Source: Bacteroidetes bacterium ADurb.Bin145 (GTDB taxonomy: Bacteria; Bacteroidota; Bacteroidia; Bacteroidales; VadinHA17). Taken from it: a DNA stretch of 64,000 nucleotides. Where the stretch lies: assembly GCA_002070505.1 (NCBI GenBank), contig MWDJ01000001.1:154918-218917 (forward strand), read 5' to 3'. The number at the start of each line of letters is the position of its first letter. Positions within the stretch are counted from its first letter, which is position 1. This document shows positions 40,694 through 49,384 of the stretch, one piece after another. Made by a program: the position numbers and the translations under genes. The notes under the pieces are model-generated. The model saw only the letters and a program-made list of their open reading frames with translations, did not search any database and was not told the origin of the DNA.

Positions 40694-43623
40694 TAACGTT
40701 TGTCGGGTTTCACGGGTAATTTTGCCATCTTTTCTACTTCCAGTGACGGATATCCGAATTCTTCGACAACTTTTCCCAGTATAAGATAGGTTCCTGCTCC
40801 TTTGAAGGGATATAACTTAAGTGATTGCGGGAAATGGGTTGTATCAAAGTAGTTTCCTTCAGGATCAATAAAGCATCCGAAATTCATCCATTCACGTTTT
40901 ATTGTCTTTATATATTTAATAGTAACCAGGTGACCTATCATCCTGATTGACATGCCTTTATTTTTGATCATCTCACGTGCTGCAACATCACCGCGATATG
41001 ATGTTTCAAGCATATCGAACCAGGTAAGAGATACAGGGAAACCCAGTAACTCAATTTCATCATAGGCATCATCGAGATTATCCTTTTCAAGCCGGGGAAG
41101 CGAGAAATTCCTGGCCGGCTGGGCAAAGAGGGGCCTTATAAGGTCAGGCTTGCTTTTATTTATCAGCATATGGGCCTCCCACAGAAGAACTGCTTTCTGT
41201 TTGCCTGTAAATCTTAATGCACCGGTCCGGATTAAAAGGATAAGCTGCTCAAGCCCCGGATTTATGCGTGATATGAAATCATTTAGATCAGAAAAATCAC
41301 CACCGGTCTTTCGGTTCTCTTCGATCATTGTGCCAAGATTGTATTCAAGACCCTGAATATGAATGAAACCAAGGTATATATCAGTGCCGTAAATAGTTGT
41401 TTTATAGTTGCTTTTATTAATACATGGAAGCTGGATTGTCGCGCCATATCGTCTGGCTTCATGGACATACACCCACGTACGGTAGAATCCGCCGAAATTA
41501 TTTATTACGGCTACCATGAATTCAAGAGGAAAGTGGGCCTTGAGGTACAGGCTCTGGAAGCTTTCAACAGCGTAGGAAGCGGAGTGCGCCTTAGAGAAGG
41601 AGTATCCGGCAAAAGACTCGATCTGTCGCCATACCTCTTTAGTCAGTTCTTCACTGTACCCTTTTTCGCGACAGTTTGAAAAGAACTTGCTGACAATCCG
41701 TTTCATCTCTTCCTTCGAGCGGTATTTTCCGCTCATAGCCCGGCGCAGCGTATCAGCATCAGCAAGATCAAGGCCTGCAAAGTGATGGCATACTTTGAGG
41801 ACATCTTCCTGGTAGACCATGACTCCGAATGTCTCCTCAAGCTGTTCTTTCATTACCGGATGTAAATACTTGAAATTATTGGGATTATGGAACCGGTAAA
41901 TATACTCACGCATCATTCCGGAGCGTGCTACGCCGGGTCTGATTATTGAGCTGGCTGCGACAAGTGTTGTATAATCATCGCATCTTAGCTTCTGCAGCAA
42001 TCCGCGCATCGATGGGCTCTCTACATAGAAACATCCTTTTGTCTCGCCTGACCGAAGGTATTCTTTAATCAGAGGATTTTTCTTAAAGTCCTGTATTGCA
42101 TGAACATCCACATCAATTGACCTGTTCCTGAGAATGATCTCAGCGCTTTCACTGATATGTCCGATACCCCTCTGGCTTAAGATATCCAGTTTCTCAAAGC
42201 CAATCTCCTCAGCAGTGTACATGTCCCATTGAGTTGTCTGGAACCCCTTTGGCGGCATATCAAGAGCGGTATAGAACGTTATCGGCTCTTCAGAGATGAG
42301 AATGCCACCTGCGTGAATACTGCGCATATTCGGAAAATCAGCTATCCTGAGACCGGTTTTGAAAATGATATTTGTTATTTCGTTCCTGTTTGTCTCGTTG
42401 GACGGATTATCAATTATAGCATCGATCTCTTCCTTTGGCAGTCCATGGACCTTACCCAGTTCCCTGACAATAGATTTTCCCCTGAAGGTGCTGCTTGTCC
42501 CAAGAAGTGCGGTATGTCCGGCCCCATATCTCTTGAAAATATAATCGATGACTTCATCTCTTTCTTTCCATGAATAATCAATGTCAAAATCGGGAGGACT
42601 GCTTCTTTTCGGGTTTATAAAACGCTCGAAGTAAAGGTTGAGATCAATTGGGTCAACGTTGGTGATTTTCAAGCAATAAGCAACAATAGAATTAGCTCCG
42701 CTTCCTCTTCCTACATGGTAAAAACCCCTTGACATTGAGTAACGGATAATGTCCCATGTGATAAGAAAATATGCTGAGAAACCGAGTTTATCGATTACCT
42801 CCAGTTCATGCCGGATCCTTTTCTTTGCTTCAGGGTTATTTCTGCCGTATCTGTAAATCATTCCATCCCAGGCAAGTTTTTCAAGGAGGAGCTTATCGTC
42901 ATACCGGCTTGCTGAAAAGATCTTTTTGTTTTTCTGGCTTTCAAAATCAAATTCTATCTTACAGTCATCAAGCAGGTTATCAGTGTTGGTTATTATTTCT
43001 TCATATCCCTTAAAGCTGTTTCTTATGGTTTCAGGGGTATGGAAGATCTCATCTTCTCCGGCGCAGTGTGAAGGTTTAAGATGACTCAGAAGGATATTAT
43101 TATCGATTGCTCTAAGGCATCTGTGGATGAAAAGATCCTCATTGCCTGCCAGAGTAACAGGATTAAGGATCACCATTCTGCTCTTTTCTGACATTGAGAG
43201 TGTAAGCAATCTGTTTGCCTCACCGGGTCTTATTCCAATACGTTCATTGTCTGACAGTTTTCGTTTCGGGTATTTATTAAATGGGTAGATAATACAGGCT
43301 TCTGAGAAGGGGGGAGCAGATAGGGGCAGATCAGTTTTTTCGATATTATGTTTCGAAAGGAATTCGTTCAGTTCCCTTAATCCGTTGTTATTGCGGGCTA
43401 TGCCTATGTACAGCAGTTCATTTCCGTTCCTGAACTCAATTCCGGCTACAGGCCGCACGTTGTTTTTGCCGCATTCCTTTACAAATTCGGGTATTGCCGT
43501 TGAATTGTTTATGTCGGTTAGGGCAATAGTTTGAGCTCCGGCAACTTTTGCTTTTTGCACCAGTTGTTCCACGGACATTGTTCCGTAGCGAAGGCTGTAA
43601 TATGAGTGGCAGTTCAGGTACAT
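40690..43623 (-). CDS. DnaE-type DNA polymerase III alpha, probable error-prone form
   Basis: A 977-residue polymerase, shorter than replicative DnaE. A PHP domain covers about residues 1-250 (MYLNCHSYYSLRYGTMS, IALTDINNSTAIPEF). The polymerase core has GRGSGANSIVAYCL and the catalytic aspartates in PPDFDIDYSW, with a third expected in FEKLDILSQRG, and FSKAHSASYAVESFQSLYLK. It lacks the beta-clamp and tau-binding tail of DnaE1. With dinB upstream and a LexA-like gene divergent, it fits the DnaE2/ImuC-like role in damage-induced synthesis. The 91-base gap to dinB holds repeats. Confidence 0.88.
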   Translation of the reverse strand: MYLNCHSYYSLRYGTMSVEQLVQKAKVAGAQTIALTDINNSTAIPEFVKECGKNNVRPVAGIEFRNGNELLYIGIARNNNGLRELNEFLSKHNIEKTDLPLSAPPFSEACIIYPFNKYPKRKLSDNERIGIRPGEANRLLTLSMSEKSRMVILNPVTLAGNEDLFIHRCLRAIDNNILLSHLKPSHCAGEDEIFHTPETIRNSFKGYEEIITNTDNLLDDCKIEFDFESQKNKKIFSASRYDDKLLLEKLAWDGMIYRYGRNNPEAKKRIRHELEVIDKLGFSAYFLITWDIIRYSMSRGFYHVGRGSGANSIVAYCLKITNVDPIDLNLYFERFINPKRSSPPDFDIDYSWKERDEVIDYIFKRYGAGHTALLGTSSTFRGKSIVRELGKVHGLPKEEIDAIIDNPSNETNRNEITNIIFKTGLRIADFPNMRSIHAGGILISEEPITFYTALDMPPKGFQTTQWDMYTAEEIGFEKLDILSQRGIGHISESAEIILRNRSIDVDVHAIQDFKKNPLIKEYLRSGETKGCFYVESPSMRGLLQKLRCDDYTTLVAASSIIRPGVARSGMMREYIYRFHNPNNFKYLHPVMKEQLEETFGVMVYQEDVLKVCHHFAGLDLADADTLRRAMSGKYRSKEEMKRIVSKFFSNCREKGYSEELTKEVWRQIESFAGYSFSKAHSASYAVESFQSLYLKAHFPLEFMVAVINNFGGFYRTWVYVHEARRYGATIQLPCINKSNYKTTIYGTDIYLGFIHIQGLEYNLGTMIEENRKTGGDFSDLNDFISRINPGLEQLILLIRTGALRFTGKQKAVLLWEAHMLINKSKPDLIRPLFAQPARNFSLPRLEKDNLDDAYDEIELLGFPVSLTWFDMLETSYRGDVAAREMIKNKGMSIRMIGHLVTIKYIKTIKREWMNFGCFIDPEGNYFDTTHFPQSLKLYPFKGAGTYLILGKVVEEFGYPSLEVEKMAKLPVKPDKRY

Positions 43624-43629
43624 TGTTTG

Positions 43630-43713
43630 AAGTGCCTAGAGTGCCTAGAGTGCCTGGAATGCCTAGAGTTATTTTTAACTCTAAGTACTCCAAACTCTAG
43701 CTCACTCCAAACT
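43630..43713. repeat. Short-unit repeat cluster between dinB and dnaE
   Basis: Tandem near-copies of a 10-base unit (GTGCCTAGAG) run from 43632 to 43668, followed by inverted partners ACTCCAAACTCTAGC and CACTCCAAACT. TAGAGTTA (43664-43671) and TAACTCTA (43676-43683) form a perfect 8-bp hairpin. Matching sequence lies on the far side of dinB (44988-45100). Confidence 0.75.
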
Positions 43714-43714
43714 T

Positions 43715-44980
43715 TTATCTCCCATAAATATAATATCCCCTTAGTCTCTGTTCCATCATTTCCTGCTCTTTCAGGGCGTTTTCGATCTGTCTGCGGGCTT
43801 TTTCCTCGCGTTCGACTGTAGTCATCACTCCGGCGGCCCTTCGCACAGCATCCTTCCCGAAACGTTTTCTGAGCTTATCCATGGCCATATAAAGGCTCAC
43901 TTTCTCGGGAGTGTCGTCGAACATATCGAGTTGCTGGACTCCCCGTACAAGGTGACTGAATCTCACGCCAATAAGCCTGATCAGCATTCTCCGCTGGTAC
44001 AGCCGGCTGAAAAGCTCTTTGGAGATATCGATAAGTACATGATCGAAAGCAGTATAGGGAATCCTTTTCTGAAGGGTATGAGTATCGAAGTTAGAGTATC
44101 TGATCTTTACCGTGACGCATGAGGTAAGCTTTTCGTGCTTTCGCAGGTCATAGGCTATCTTTTCCACCATGCTCACCAGCAGCTGGTTAAGCATTGCAAT
44201 ATCGGTTGTGTCTTTTTCAAAGGTATGCTCAGTGCTTATTGATTTCTGTTCGGAATAGCTTATGACAGGCGTTGAGTCTATTCCGTTTGCCCTCTTCCAT
44301 ATCTCAATGCCATTTCTGCCCATCAGCTTTTCAAGCATTTCAGCCGGAATGTTTCTCAGGGTATATATTGTAGCTATACCCATTGAACGAAGCACATGAT
44401 AAGTTTTAACCCCGATCATTGGTATTTTGCTTATTGACAGGGGATCGAGGAAGGGGAGGACTATCTCTTTCCCGACCTCTATTTCTCCGTTTGGCTTTGC
44501 TTCTCCGGTCGCAATCTTCGATACGGTCTTGTTTATTGATAGTCCGGCTGAAATAGGCAATCCGGTTTCCTTTATTATATACCGGCGCAATTCATGTGAC
44601 CATTTGGTACATCCGTAGAAGCGATCCATACCGGTTATATCTATATAATGTTCATCAATAGATGATTTCTCATATAGAGGGGATCTTTGGGCAATTATTT
44701 CGGTCACAATATTAGAATATCTGGAGTATGCCTCCATGTCACCTCTTATTACAACGGCATCGGGACATAAATTCCTTGCCATTTTCATGGGCATTGCAGA
44801 GTTAACTCCATATTTTCTGGCCTCGTAGCTGCAACTGGAGACCACGCTGCGATCTGACATGCCGCCTATTATAACAGGCTTCCCGATAAGTCTGCTGTTC
44901 TTAAGCCTCTCCACCGATACGAAGAAAGTGTCGAGGTCGAGATGCAGTATGGAACGTTCTATATTGCCTGATAACCACAT
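43715..44980 (-). CDS. dinB: Y-family DNA polymerase IV (DinB-like)
   Basis: A 421-residue translesion polymerase. The catalytic aspartate D15 lies in ILHLDLDTFFVSVE, with the D109-E110 pair in SSIDEHYIDITG. The finger, palm and thumb motifs PVIIGG, SCSYEARKYGV and LSINKTVSKIATGEAKPNG are all present. Because all catalytic residues remain, it resembles an active DinB and not the inactive ImuB type. It has an extra C-terminal tail of about 50 residues, MTTVEREEKARRQIENALKEQEMMEQRLRGYY, perhaps for contact with the dnaE partner downstream. It is divergent from the LexA-like gene. Confidence 0.92.
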   Translation of the reverse strand: MWLSGNIERSILHLDLDTFFVSVERLKNSRLIGKPVIIGGMSDRSVVSSCSYEARKYGVNSAMPMKMARNLCPDAVVIRGDMEAYSRYSNIVTEIIAQRSPLYEKSSIDEHYIDITGMDRFYGCTKWSHELRRYIIKETGLPISAGLSINKTVSKIATGEAKPNGEIEVGKEIVLPFLDPLSISKIPMIGVKTYHVLRSMGIATIYTLRNIPAEMLEKLMGRNGIEIWKRANGIDSTPVISYSEQKSISTEHTFEKDTTDIAMLNQLLVSMVEKIAYDLRKHEKLTSCVTVKIRYSNFDTHTLQKRIPYTAFDHVLIDISKELFSRLYQRRMLIRLIGVRFSHLVRGVQQLDMFDDTPEKVSLYMAMDKLRKRFGKDAVRRAAGVMTTVEREEKARRQIENALKEQEMMEQRLRGYYIYGR

Positions 44981-44987
44981 TTTACAA

Positions 44988-45100
44988 GTTTGGAGTTTGG
45001 AGTTTGAAGTGCCTAGAGTTTTAAGTTTTTACCAATCGATGTGAAAATTGCGAGTAACTCATTATTTTCCATATTTTTTAACTTTAGTCACTCCAAATTT
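44988..45100. repeat. Dispersed repeat between dinB and the LexA-like gene
   Basis: GTTTGGAGTTTGGAGTTTG is followed by AAGTGCCTAGAG (44988-45019), and an inverted ACTTTAGTCACTCCAAAT lies at 45081-45098. The same words occur on the other side of dinB at 43630-43713. Confidence 0.7.
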
Positions 45101-45111
45101 TTTTAAAAAAA

Positions 45112-45143
45112 CTTGTTTATATAACAATTATATTATACTTTTG
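45112..45143 (+). promoter_or_regulatory. Promoter of the LexA-like gene
   Basis: CTTG (45112-45115), a 20-base spacer and an exact TACTTTTG (45136-45143) match the Bacteroidota pattern. The -7 element overlaps the first of two palindromic operators, so a bound repressor would block it. Confidence 0.6.
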
Positions 45144-45181
45144 ATTAAAAATTAATCAATTTAATGATTACAATATAATCA
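45142..45181. promoter_or_regulatory. Twin operator for the LexA-like repressor
   Basis: Two palindromes with the same half-sites: TGATTAAAAATTAATCA (45142-45158) and TGATTACAATATAATCA (45165-45181). Both read TGATTA-N5-TAATCA, and their centres are 23 bases apart, about two helical turns. The first overlaps the -7 element and the second ends 10 bases before the ATG. The layout predicts autorepression and probably joint control of the divergent dinB-dnaE genes. Confidence 0.65.
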
Positions 45182-45191
45182 ATTTTATATT

Positions 45192-46019
45192 ATGTACTTC
45201 ACATCTAACATAAAATTTTTAAGGAAAAGGAGGGGCAGAACTCAGGACGAAGTTGCTGCTGCCCTTAACCTGAAACGTTCAACCCTTAGCGGTTATGAGA
45301 ACGGTGTAGCACAGCCGGGCATTGACATACTTGTTTCATTTTCAAAGTATTTCAATATGTCAATTGATACATTGCTTAAGATCGACATGACAAAGCTTTC
45401 AGAAAGCCAGCTTGGCGAACTGGAAAGAGGTTATGATGCTTATATAAAAGGAAGTAATCTCAGGGTTCTGACAACCACTGTAGGTTCTGATAATGTTGAA
45501 AATATCGAGCTGGTCCCTGAGAAGGCCAAGGCCGGTTATACAACAGGATATGCTGATCCGGAATATATTGAAGAGCTGCCGAGATTCAGACTTCCCTTCC
45601 TTTCAGAGAAGCGAAAATACCGCACTTTTCAGCTTAAAGGTGATTCTATGCTGCCAATACCTGACGGGTCGTGGGTGACGGGTGAATATATTCAGGACTG
45701 GCACGAGATAATCAGCGGCAAAGCTTATGTAGTCTTTACAATAAACGATGGCATAGTATTTAAGGTTATCGAAAATAACCTTAATAAAGATGGGAAACTA
45801 GTTCTCTATTCACTTAATCCAATATATGAACCCTATGAGGTCCATATTAATGAAGTGAAAGAAATCTGGAAATTCATTAATTACATCAGCAATGAACTTC
45901 CTGACCCTGTCTTACCTGAAAAACAACTTTTTAAAGCAGTAGCCACAATAAAAAACGACCTTGAGAGAATAAAGGCAAGGATAGGAAAGGATATATCCGA
46001 TGCAGATGAACTGAAATGA
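45192..46019 (+). CDS. LexA-like regulator (XRE helix-turn-helix plus S24 peptidase)
   Basis: A 275-residue protein. Residues about 5-60 form an XRE helix-turn-helix (TQDEVAAALNLKRSTLSGYENGVAQP). An A114-G115 cleavage site (KAKAGYTTG) is followed by an S24/LexA peptidase domain with catalytic S152 in KGDSMLPIPDGS and K191 in IVFKVIENN. Such proteins bind operators and cut themselves when RecA filaments form after DNA damage. The start is fixed by the promoter and operators just upstream. It is divergent from dinB-dnaE and convergent, with abutting stops, to the YtfJ-like gene. Confidence 0.9.
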   Translation: MYFTSNIKFLRKRRGRTQDEVAAALNLKRSTLSGYENGVAQPGIDILVSFSKYFNMSIDTLLKIDMTKLSESQLGELERGYDAYIKGSNLRVLTTTVGSDNVENIELVPEKAKAGYTTGYADPEYIEELPRFRLPFLSEKRKYRTFQLKGDSMLPIPDGSWVTGEYIQDWHEIISGKAYVVFTINDGIVFKVIENNLNKDGKLVLYSLNPIYEPYEVHINEVKEIWKFINYISNELPDPVLPEKQLFKAVATIKNDLERIKARIGKDISDADELK

Positions 46020-46556
46020 TTATTCCTTGGTAAGTCCGATTATCAGCTGAATGATCTTTTCATTCTCTGACTCAGGTATCTTGCCTTTGTAGATAGCTCT
46101 TACTATACGGTTCTTATCAACGATCACAACACTGTAACTGTCTTTTGGAAGACCCCATTCTTTCTGAAGGGTAGCATCATAATCAAATAATATTGTTGTA
46201 TCGTATTTCTTTGCTTTGTTACCAGCAATAATCCTGATAAGTCCTTTTGGCTTCCAGGTCGATTTTGTATCGACAATTCCAAAGCCTTTAAAATAGTCTT
46301 TATTGATCCTCTTGTCAACATCGGTTGCCTTGTCAATGGCATCGTTGAAAGCATCATTAAGGTCTGATTCATCAGGATCAACATAATTGATCTGAAGAAC
46401 CTTCCCTGGCCAGGAATTCATTGTAAATTCCTTTTTATCAGCATCCTCAAAAGTCCATTCAGGAGCTTTCATTCCGACTTCCAGTTTCGCAGCCTGGCTG
46501 CAGAGGTAGGAAATTGTCAATAGAGAGAATAACAGAGTGAAGATCAGCTTTTTCAT
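46020..46556 (-). CDS. YtfJ-family thioredoxin-fold protein
   Basis: A 178-residue exported protein with a signal peptide (about residues 1-21). It has a thioredoxin-like fold in which TILFDYDATLQKEWGLPKDSYSVVIVDKN matches the YtfJ family, while the usual CXXC redox pair is absent. It is probably periplasmic with no redox role. Its stop abuts the LexA-like stop on the other strand. Confidence 0.65.
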   Translation of the reverse strand: MKKLIFTLLFSLLTISYLCSQAAKLEVGMKAPEWTFEDADKKEFTMNSWPGKVLQINYVDPDESDLNDAFNDAIDKATDVDKRINKDYFKGFGIVDTKSTWKPKGLIRIIAGNKAKKYDTTILFDYDATLQKEWGLPKDSYSVVIVDKNRIVRAIYKGKIPESENEKIIQLIIGLTKE

Positions 46557-46660
46557 ACTCAGAATTTTAATTTCACGAAATATATAAATTTTTTATCAGA
46601 ATAAACAAATTACACGGAGTATGATGCAGGTTTCCTTTTATTTGTCGTCATATCACATAC

Positions 46661-46760
46661 TGCCCAGCGCCTTGAAACTTGCAATCTTTCCGCTTGTTCG
46701 AAATCTCCGCTGCGCTGCGAGCTTCGAGCACCCTGCACCATGCAACCTGCAACTTGCACC
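46661..46760. repeat. Non-coding short-period repeat
   Basis: Degenerate units of about 10 bases, such as CTTGAAACTTGCAATC and CCCTGCACCATGCAACCTGC with AACTTGCACC, form a stretch that is richer in G+C than its flanks. Any open frame across it (for example at 46610-46804 on the minus strand) is a by-product of the repeat. Similar degenerate decamer repeats are common between genes in Bacteroidota. Confidence 0.6.
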
Positions 46761-46793
46761 AAATGCCCTGAAAGTACAGTGTTAACAATATGA

Positions 46794-47459
46794 TCAGTAC
46801 TCATTTAAAAAATCATTAAGCGGTTTCATTATCCTTGAGGCTCTCACTATAAGATCAAAACAGCGGGGATCCAGTATTTCCTTGTCTGTAATCATCCTTG
46901 AAACGAGAAAACTCTTAAGTCTGAGATATTCAATATACGGATGATCTCTTTTAAATCCTTTCGGAGCAGATTTAAGTTTCTCTCCCCCGATCTCTCCGAA
47001 TAACTCCCTGAACTCCTTTTTGGAGATAATACTGACAAATTTCTCACCCTCTTCATCAATTTTCTCACGAATGGCCGTAAGCCATGGCATCGGAGGCAGG
47101 TAGGCACCGCCTGCTATCATACTGTTATTTCCCGGCTCCACATGTATATAATATCCTGCTAACCTGTCACCATTCCTCTTGCCTCCGCGAACAACAAAGG
47201 CCCCCAGATGCGTTTTGTAAATTGTTTTGTCATTTGAGAACCTTATATCCCTGTTGATCCTGTAAGTACAGCTTTTTACTTCCAATCCTTTCAGAATAGG
47301 ATCGAATTTTACTATCTCATCCATCACCGCCTGTACAAATGATTCGAAATCGTTCCTTGCCCCCTCATACCTTGGTCTGTTTTTATTGAACCATTCCCTT
47401 TCATTATGTTGCTTAAGGTCAGAAAGAAATTCTAGAGTATGCTTATGTATTTGATTCAT
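46794..47459 (-). CDS. DUF2461 family protein
   Basis: A 221-residue cytoplasmic protein. It opens THEFLSDLKQHNEREWFNKNRP-like (TLEFLSDLKQHNEREWFNKN), then has TYRINRDIRFSNDKTIYKTHLGAFV and GGYYIHVEPG-like (AGYYIHVEPGNNSMIAGGAYLPP) motifs typical of the DUF2461/TIGR02453 family. Function is unknown. It is divergent from the nucleotide-sugar dehydrogenase. The 274-base gap between them holds an unexplained hairpin and a promoter. Confidence 0.88.
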   Translation of the reverse strand: MNQIHKHTLEFLSDLKQHNEREWFNKNRPRYEGARNDFESFVQAVMDEIVKFDPILKGLEVKSCTYRINRDIRFSNDKTIYKTHLGAFVVRGGKRNGDRLAGYYIHVEPGNNSMIAGGAYLPPMPWLTAIREKIDEEGEKFVSIISKKEFRELFGEIGGEKLKSAPKGFKRDHPYIEYLRLKSFLVSRMITDKEILDPRCFDLIVRASRIMKPLNDFLNEY

Positions 47460-47559
47460 AATTATTTAAATATAAAATTTTGTTTATTGTCTTGTTTTTT
47501 CCAAACTTCCGGTAATAGCATTGATGTTAAAAATAATGAAATGAAAGATAAGAATATAA

Positions 47560-47592
47560 AAAATCAGGTTTTCAGTTTGTATACCTGATTTT
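47560..47592 (-). terminator. Orphan hairpin with T-run on the minus strand
   Basis: AAAATCAGGT (47560-47569) pairs with ACCTGATTTT (47583-47592) in a 10-bp stem. On the minus strand it is followed by TTTTTTAT. No minus-strand gene ends just upstream, so it may end a small RNA or act as a leader attenuator for the DUF2461 gene. Confidence 0.5.
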
Positions 47593-47657
47593 ATCTGTTG
47601 ATCACAGAATTACGTTAATTCATAAAATCATTTATATGAATCATCATATTGCCGTAA

Positions 47658-47690
47658 TTTGTTAACATACAATTACTAATTTTACGTTTT
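47658..47690 (+). promoter_or_regulatory. Candidate promoter of the nucleotide-sugar dehydrogenase
   Basis: TTTG (47658-47661), a 21-base spacer and TACGTTTT (47683-47690) are close to the Bacteroidota pattern, differing from TAnnTTTG only in the last base. The gene starts 43 bases downstream. Confidence 0.45.
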
Positions 47691-47733
47691 CAAAGTGAAA
47701 AGTATATAATCTGCAACAGTTAATTTAAACAAT

Positions 47734-49368
47734 ATGAGTGAGAAATATTCCATCAGTCCGGCAGGGGAGAGGTTTCCTATACCGAAGCCAGAAGATTACA
47801 AGGCTGAATTTGAGCGACTTAAAAAGCTTGTCGAAAAGGAAAGAAAAAAAGGCCGTGAAATTGTAGTTGTTATGGGAGTAGGGTTTGTCGGTGCAGTAAT
47901 GGCAGCCATTGTGGCTGATACAGTGGATAAAAAAGGTCAGCCTTCGAAATTTGTAATTGGCATGCAGCGTCCCAGTGCCCGCAGTTTCTGGAAGATCCCG
48001 CTGCTCAATAGGGGGATTTCTCCGGTAAAGGCTGAAGATCCGGAAGTGGATCCTATGATAGATCGCTGCGTGAATAAAAAGAAGACTTTAATAGCTACAT
48101 ATACCTATGATGTTCTGAAACTTGCAGATGTAGTTGTGGTTGATGTTCAGTGCGATTATGTTAAAGAAGACCTGGGAAATGTCAGGTCAGGAGAAACAGA
48201 CATGGCAGCTCTTGAGGCATCCCTGCACGTCATTGCTGAAAATATTCCGGCTGATGCTCTTGTGCTTATTGAGACAACTGTTGCACCCGGTACTACAGAA
48301 CAGGTTGCATATCCAATAATGAAGAAGGTTTTCAGAAAGAGAGGAATAAAATCAGATCCTTTACTTGCTCATAGTTATGAGAGAGTGATGCCTGGCCGTA
48401 ACTATGTTGCCAGCATAAGGGATTTCTGGAGGGTTTGCAGTGGAATTAATGAAAAAGCAAGGCAAAGAGTCGAGAAATTCCTTACGGAAGTGCTCAATAC
48501 TGATAAATTCCCGCTGACAGTAATGGAAAGGCCAATAGAATCGGAAACAGCAAAGATAATAGAGAACAGCTACAGGGCTACGATCCTGGCATTTCTTGAT
48601 GAATGGAGCCTGTTTGCCGAGCGGAACGGAGTCGATCTGATCAAGGTGATAAAGGCAATAAAAATGCGTCCCACTCACAGTAATATGATATTCCCGGGTC
48701 CGGGTATAGGAGGCTATTGTCTTCCGAAAGATGGTGGCCTCGGGCTGTGGGCCTATAAGCATATCCTTGGTTTTGAGGATGATATATTCAAGATCACGCC
48801 AATGGCTATCGATATCAACGACACGCGCGGCCTGCATGTAGGTCAGCTTACGCGTGATGCACTGCGTAATATGGGACAGCCAATCGCCGGTGCTGATGTT
48901 CTTGTACTTGGTGCTGCTTACCGCGAAGATGTGGGTGATACAAGGTATAGCGGATCGGAGATTGTTATTAGAAAACTGACGGAAATGGGTGCCGAGATAA
49001 GGGTTCATGATCCATATGTGGAGCACTGGTGGGAATTTGAACAACAGGATACATATCCGGGTGTCGGACAGAGCAAGGCAAGGTTTTTCAGGAATCAGGA
49101 AAAACTGAAAGAGATCCATGTTGAACAAAACCTGAACAAAGCTCTGAAAGATGCTGATGCTGTGATACTTGCGGTGCCTCATAAGGAGTACCTTGATCTT
49201 GATCCGGAAAAAATCGTAAAAACTATCGGAAAACCTGCTGCAATAATTGATTGCTTTGGAATTCTGACCGATGACAGGATACGGAAGTATTTCAAGCTGG
49301 GTTGTGAAGTCAAGGGTCTGGGACGCGGTCATATTCAAAGGATCAAGGAGGAAATCCGTAAGAAGTAA
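47734..49368 (+). CDS. Nucleotide-sugar dehydrogenase (UDP-glucose/GDP-mannose DH family)
   Basis: A 544-residue NAD-dependent enzyme. It has a Rossmann region (VVVMGVGFVGAVMAAIVADTV, with an unusual 40-residue N-terminal extension), TTVAPGTTEQVAYPIM, the catalytic cysteine in GPGIGGYCLPKDGG, and a C-terminal UDP-binding domain (YSGSEIVIRKLTEMGAEIRVHDPY). It oxidises a UDP- or GDP-sugar alcohol to a uronic acid for surface polysaccharide. The exact sugar is unknown. It stands alone between a divergent gene and a long hairpin. Confidence 0.9.
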   Translation: MSEKYSISPAGERFPIPKPEDYKAEFERLKKLVEKERKKGREIVVVMGVGFVGAVMAAIVADTVDKKGQPSKFVIGMQRPSARSFWKIPLLNRGISPVKAEDPEVDPMIDRCVNKKKTLIATYTYDVLKLADVVVVDVQCDYVKEDLGNVRSGETDMAALEASLHVIAENIPADALVLIETTVAPGTTEQVAYPIMKKVFRKRGIKSDPLLAHSYERVMPGRNYVASIRDFWRVCSGINEKARQRVEKFLTEVLNTDKFPLTVMERPIESETAKIIENSYRATILAFLDEWSLFAERNGVDLIKVIKAIKMRPTHSNMIFPGPGIGGYCLPKDGGLGLWAYKHILGFEDDIFKITPMAIDINDTRGLHVGQLTRDALRNMGQPIAGADVLVLGAAYREDVGDTRYSGSEIVIRKLTEMGAEIRVHDPYVEHWWEFEQQDTYPGVGQSKARFFRNQEKLKEIHVEQNLNKALKDADAVILAVPHKEYLDLDPEKIVKTIGKPAAIIDCFGILTDDRIRKYFKLGCEVKGLGRGHIQRIKEEIRKK

Positions 49369-49384
49369 AAAATATAAATTTGCT

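Noticed and set aside
46610-46804. A 64-codon minus-strand frame
   Set aside because: It is formed by the degenerate decamer repeat and shows no protein-like features.
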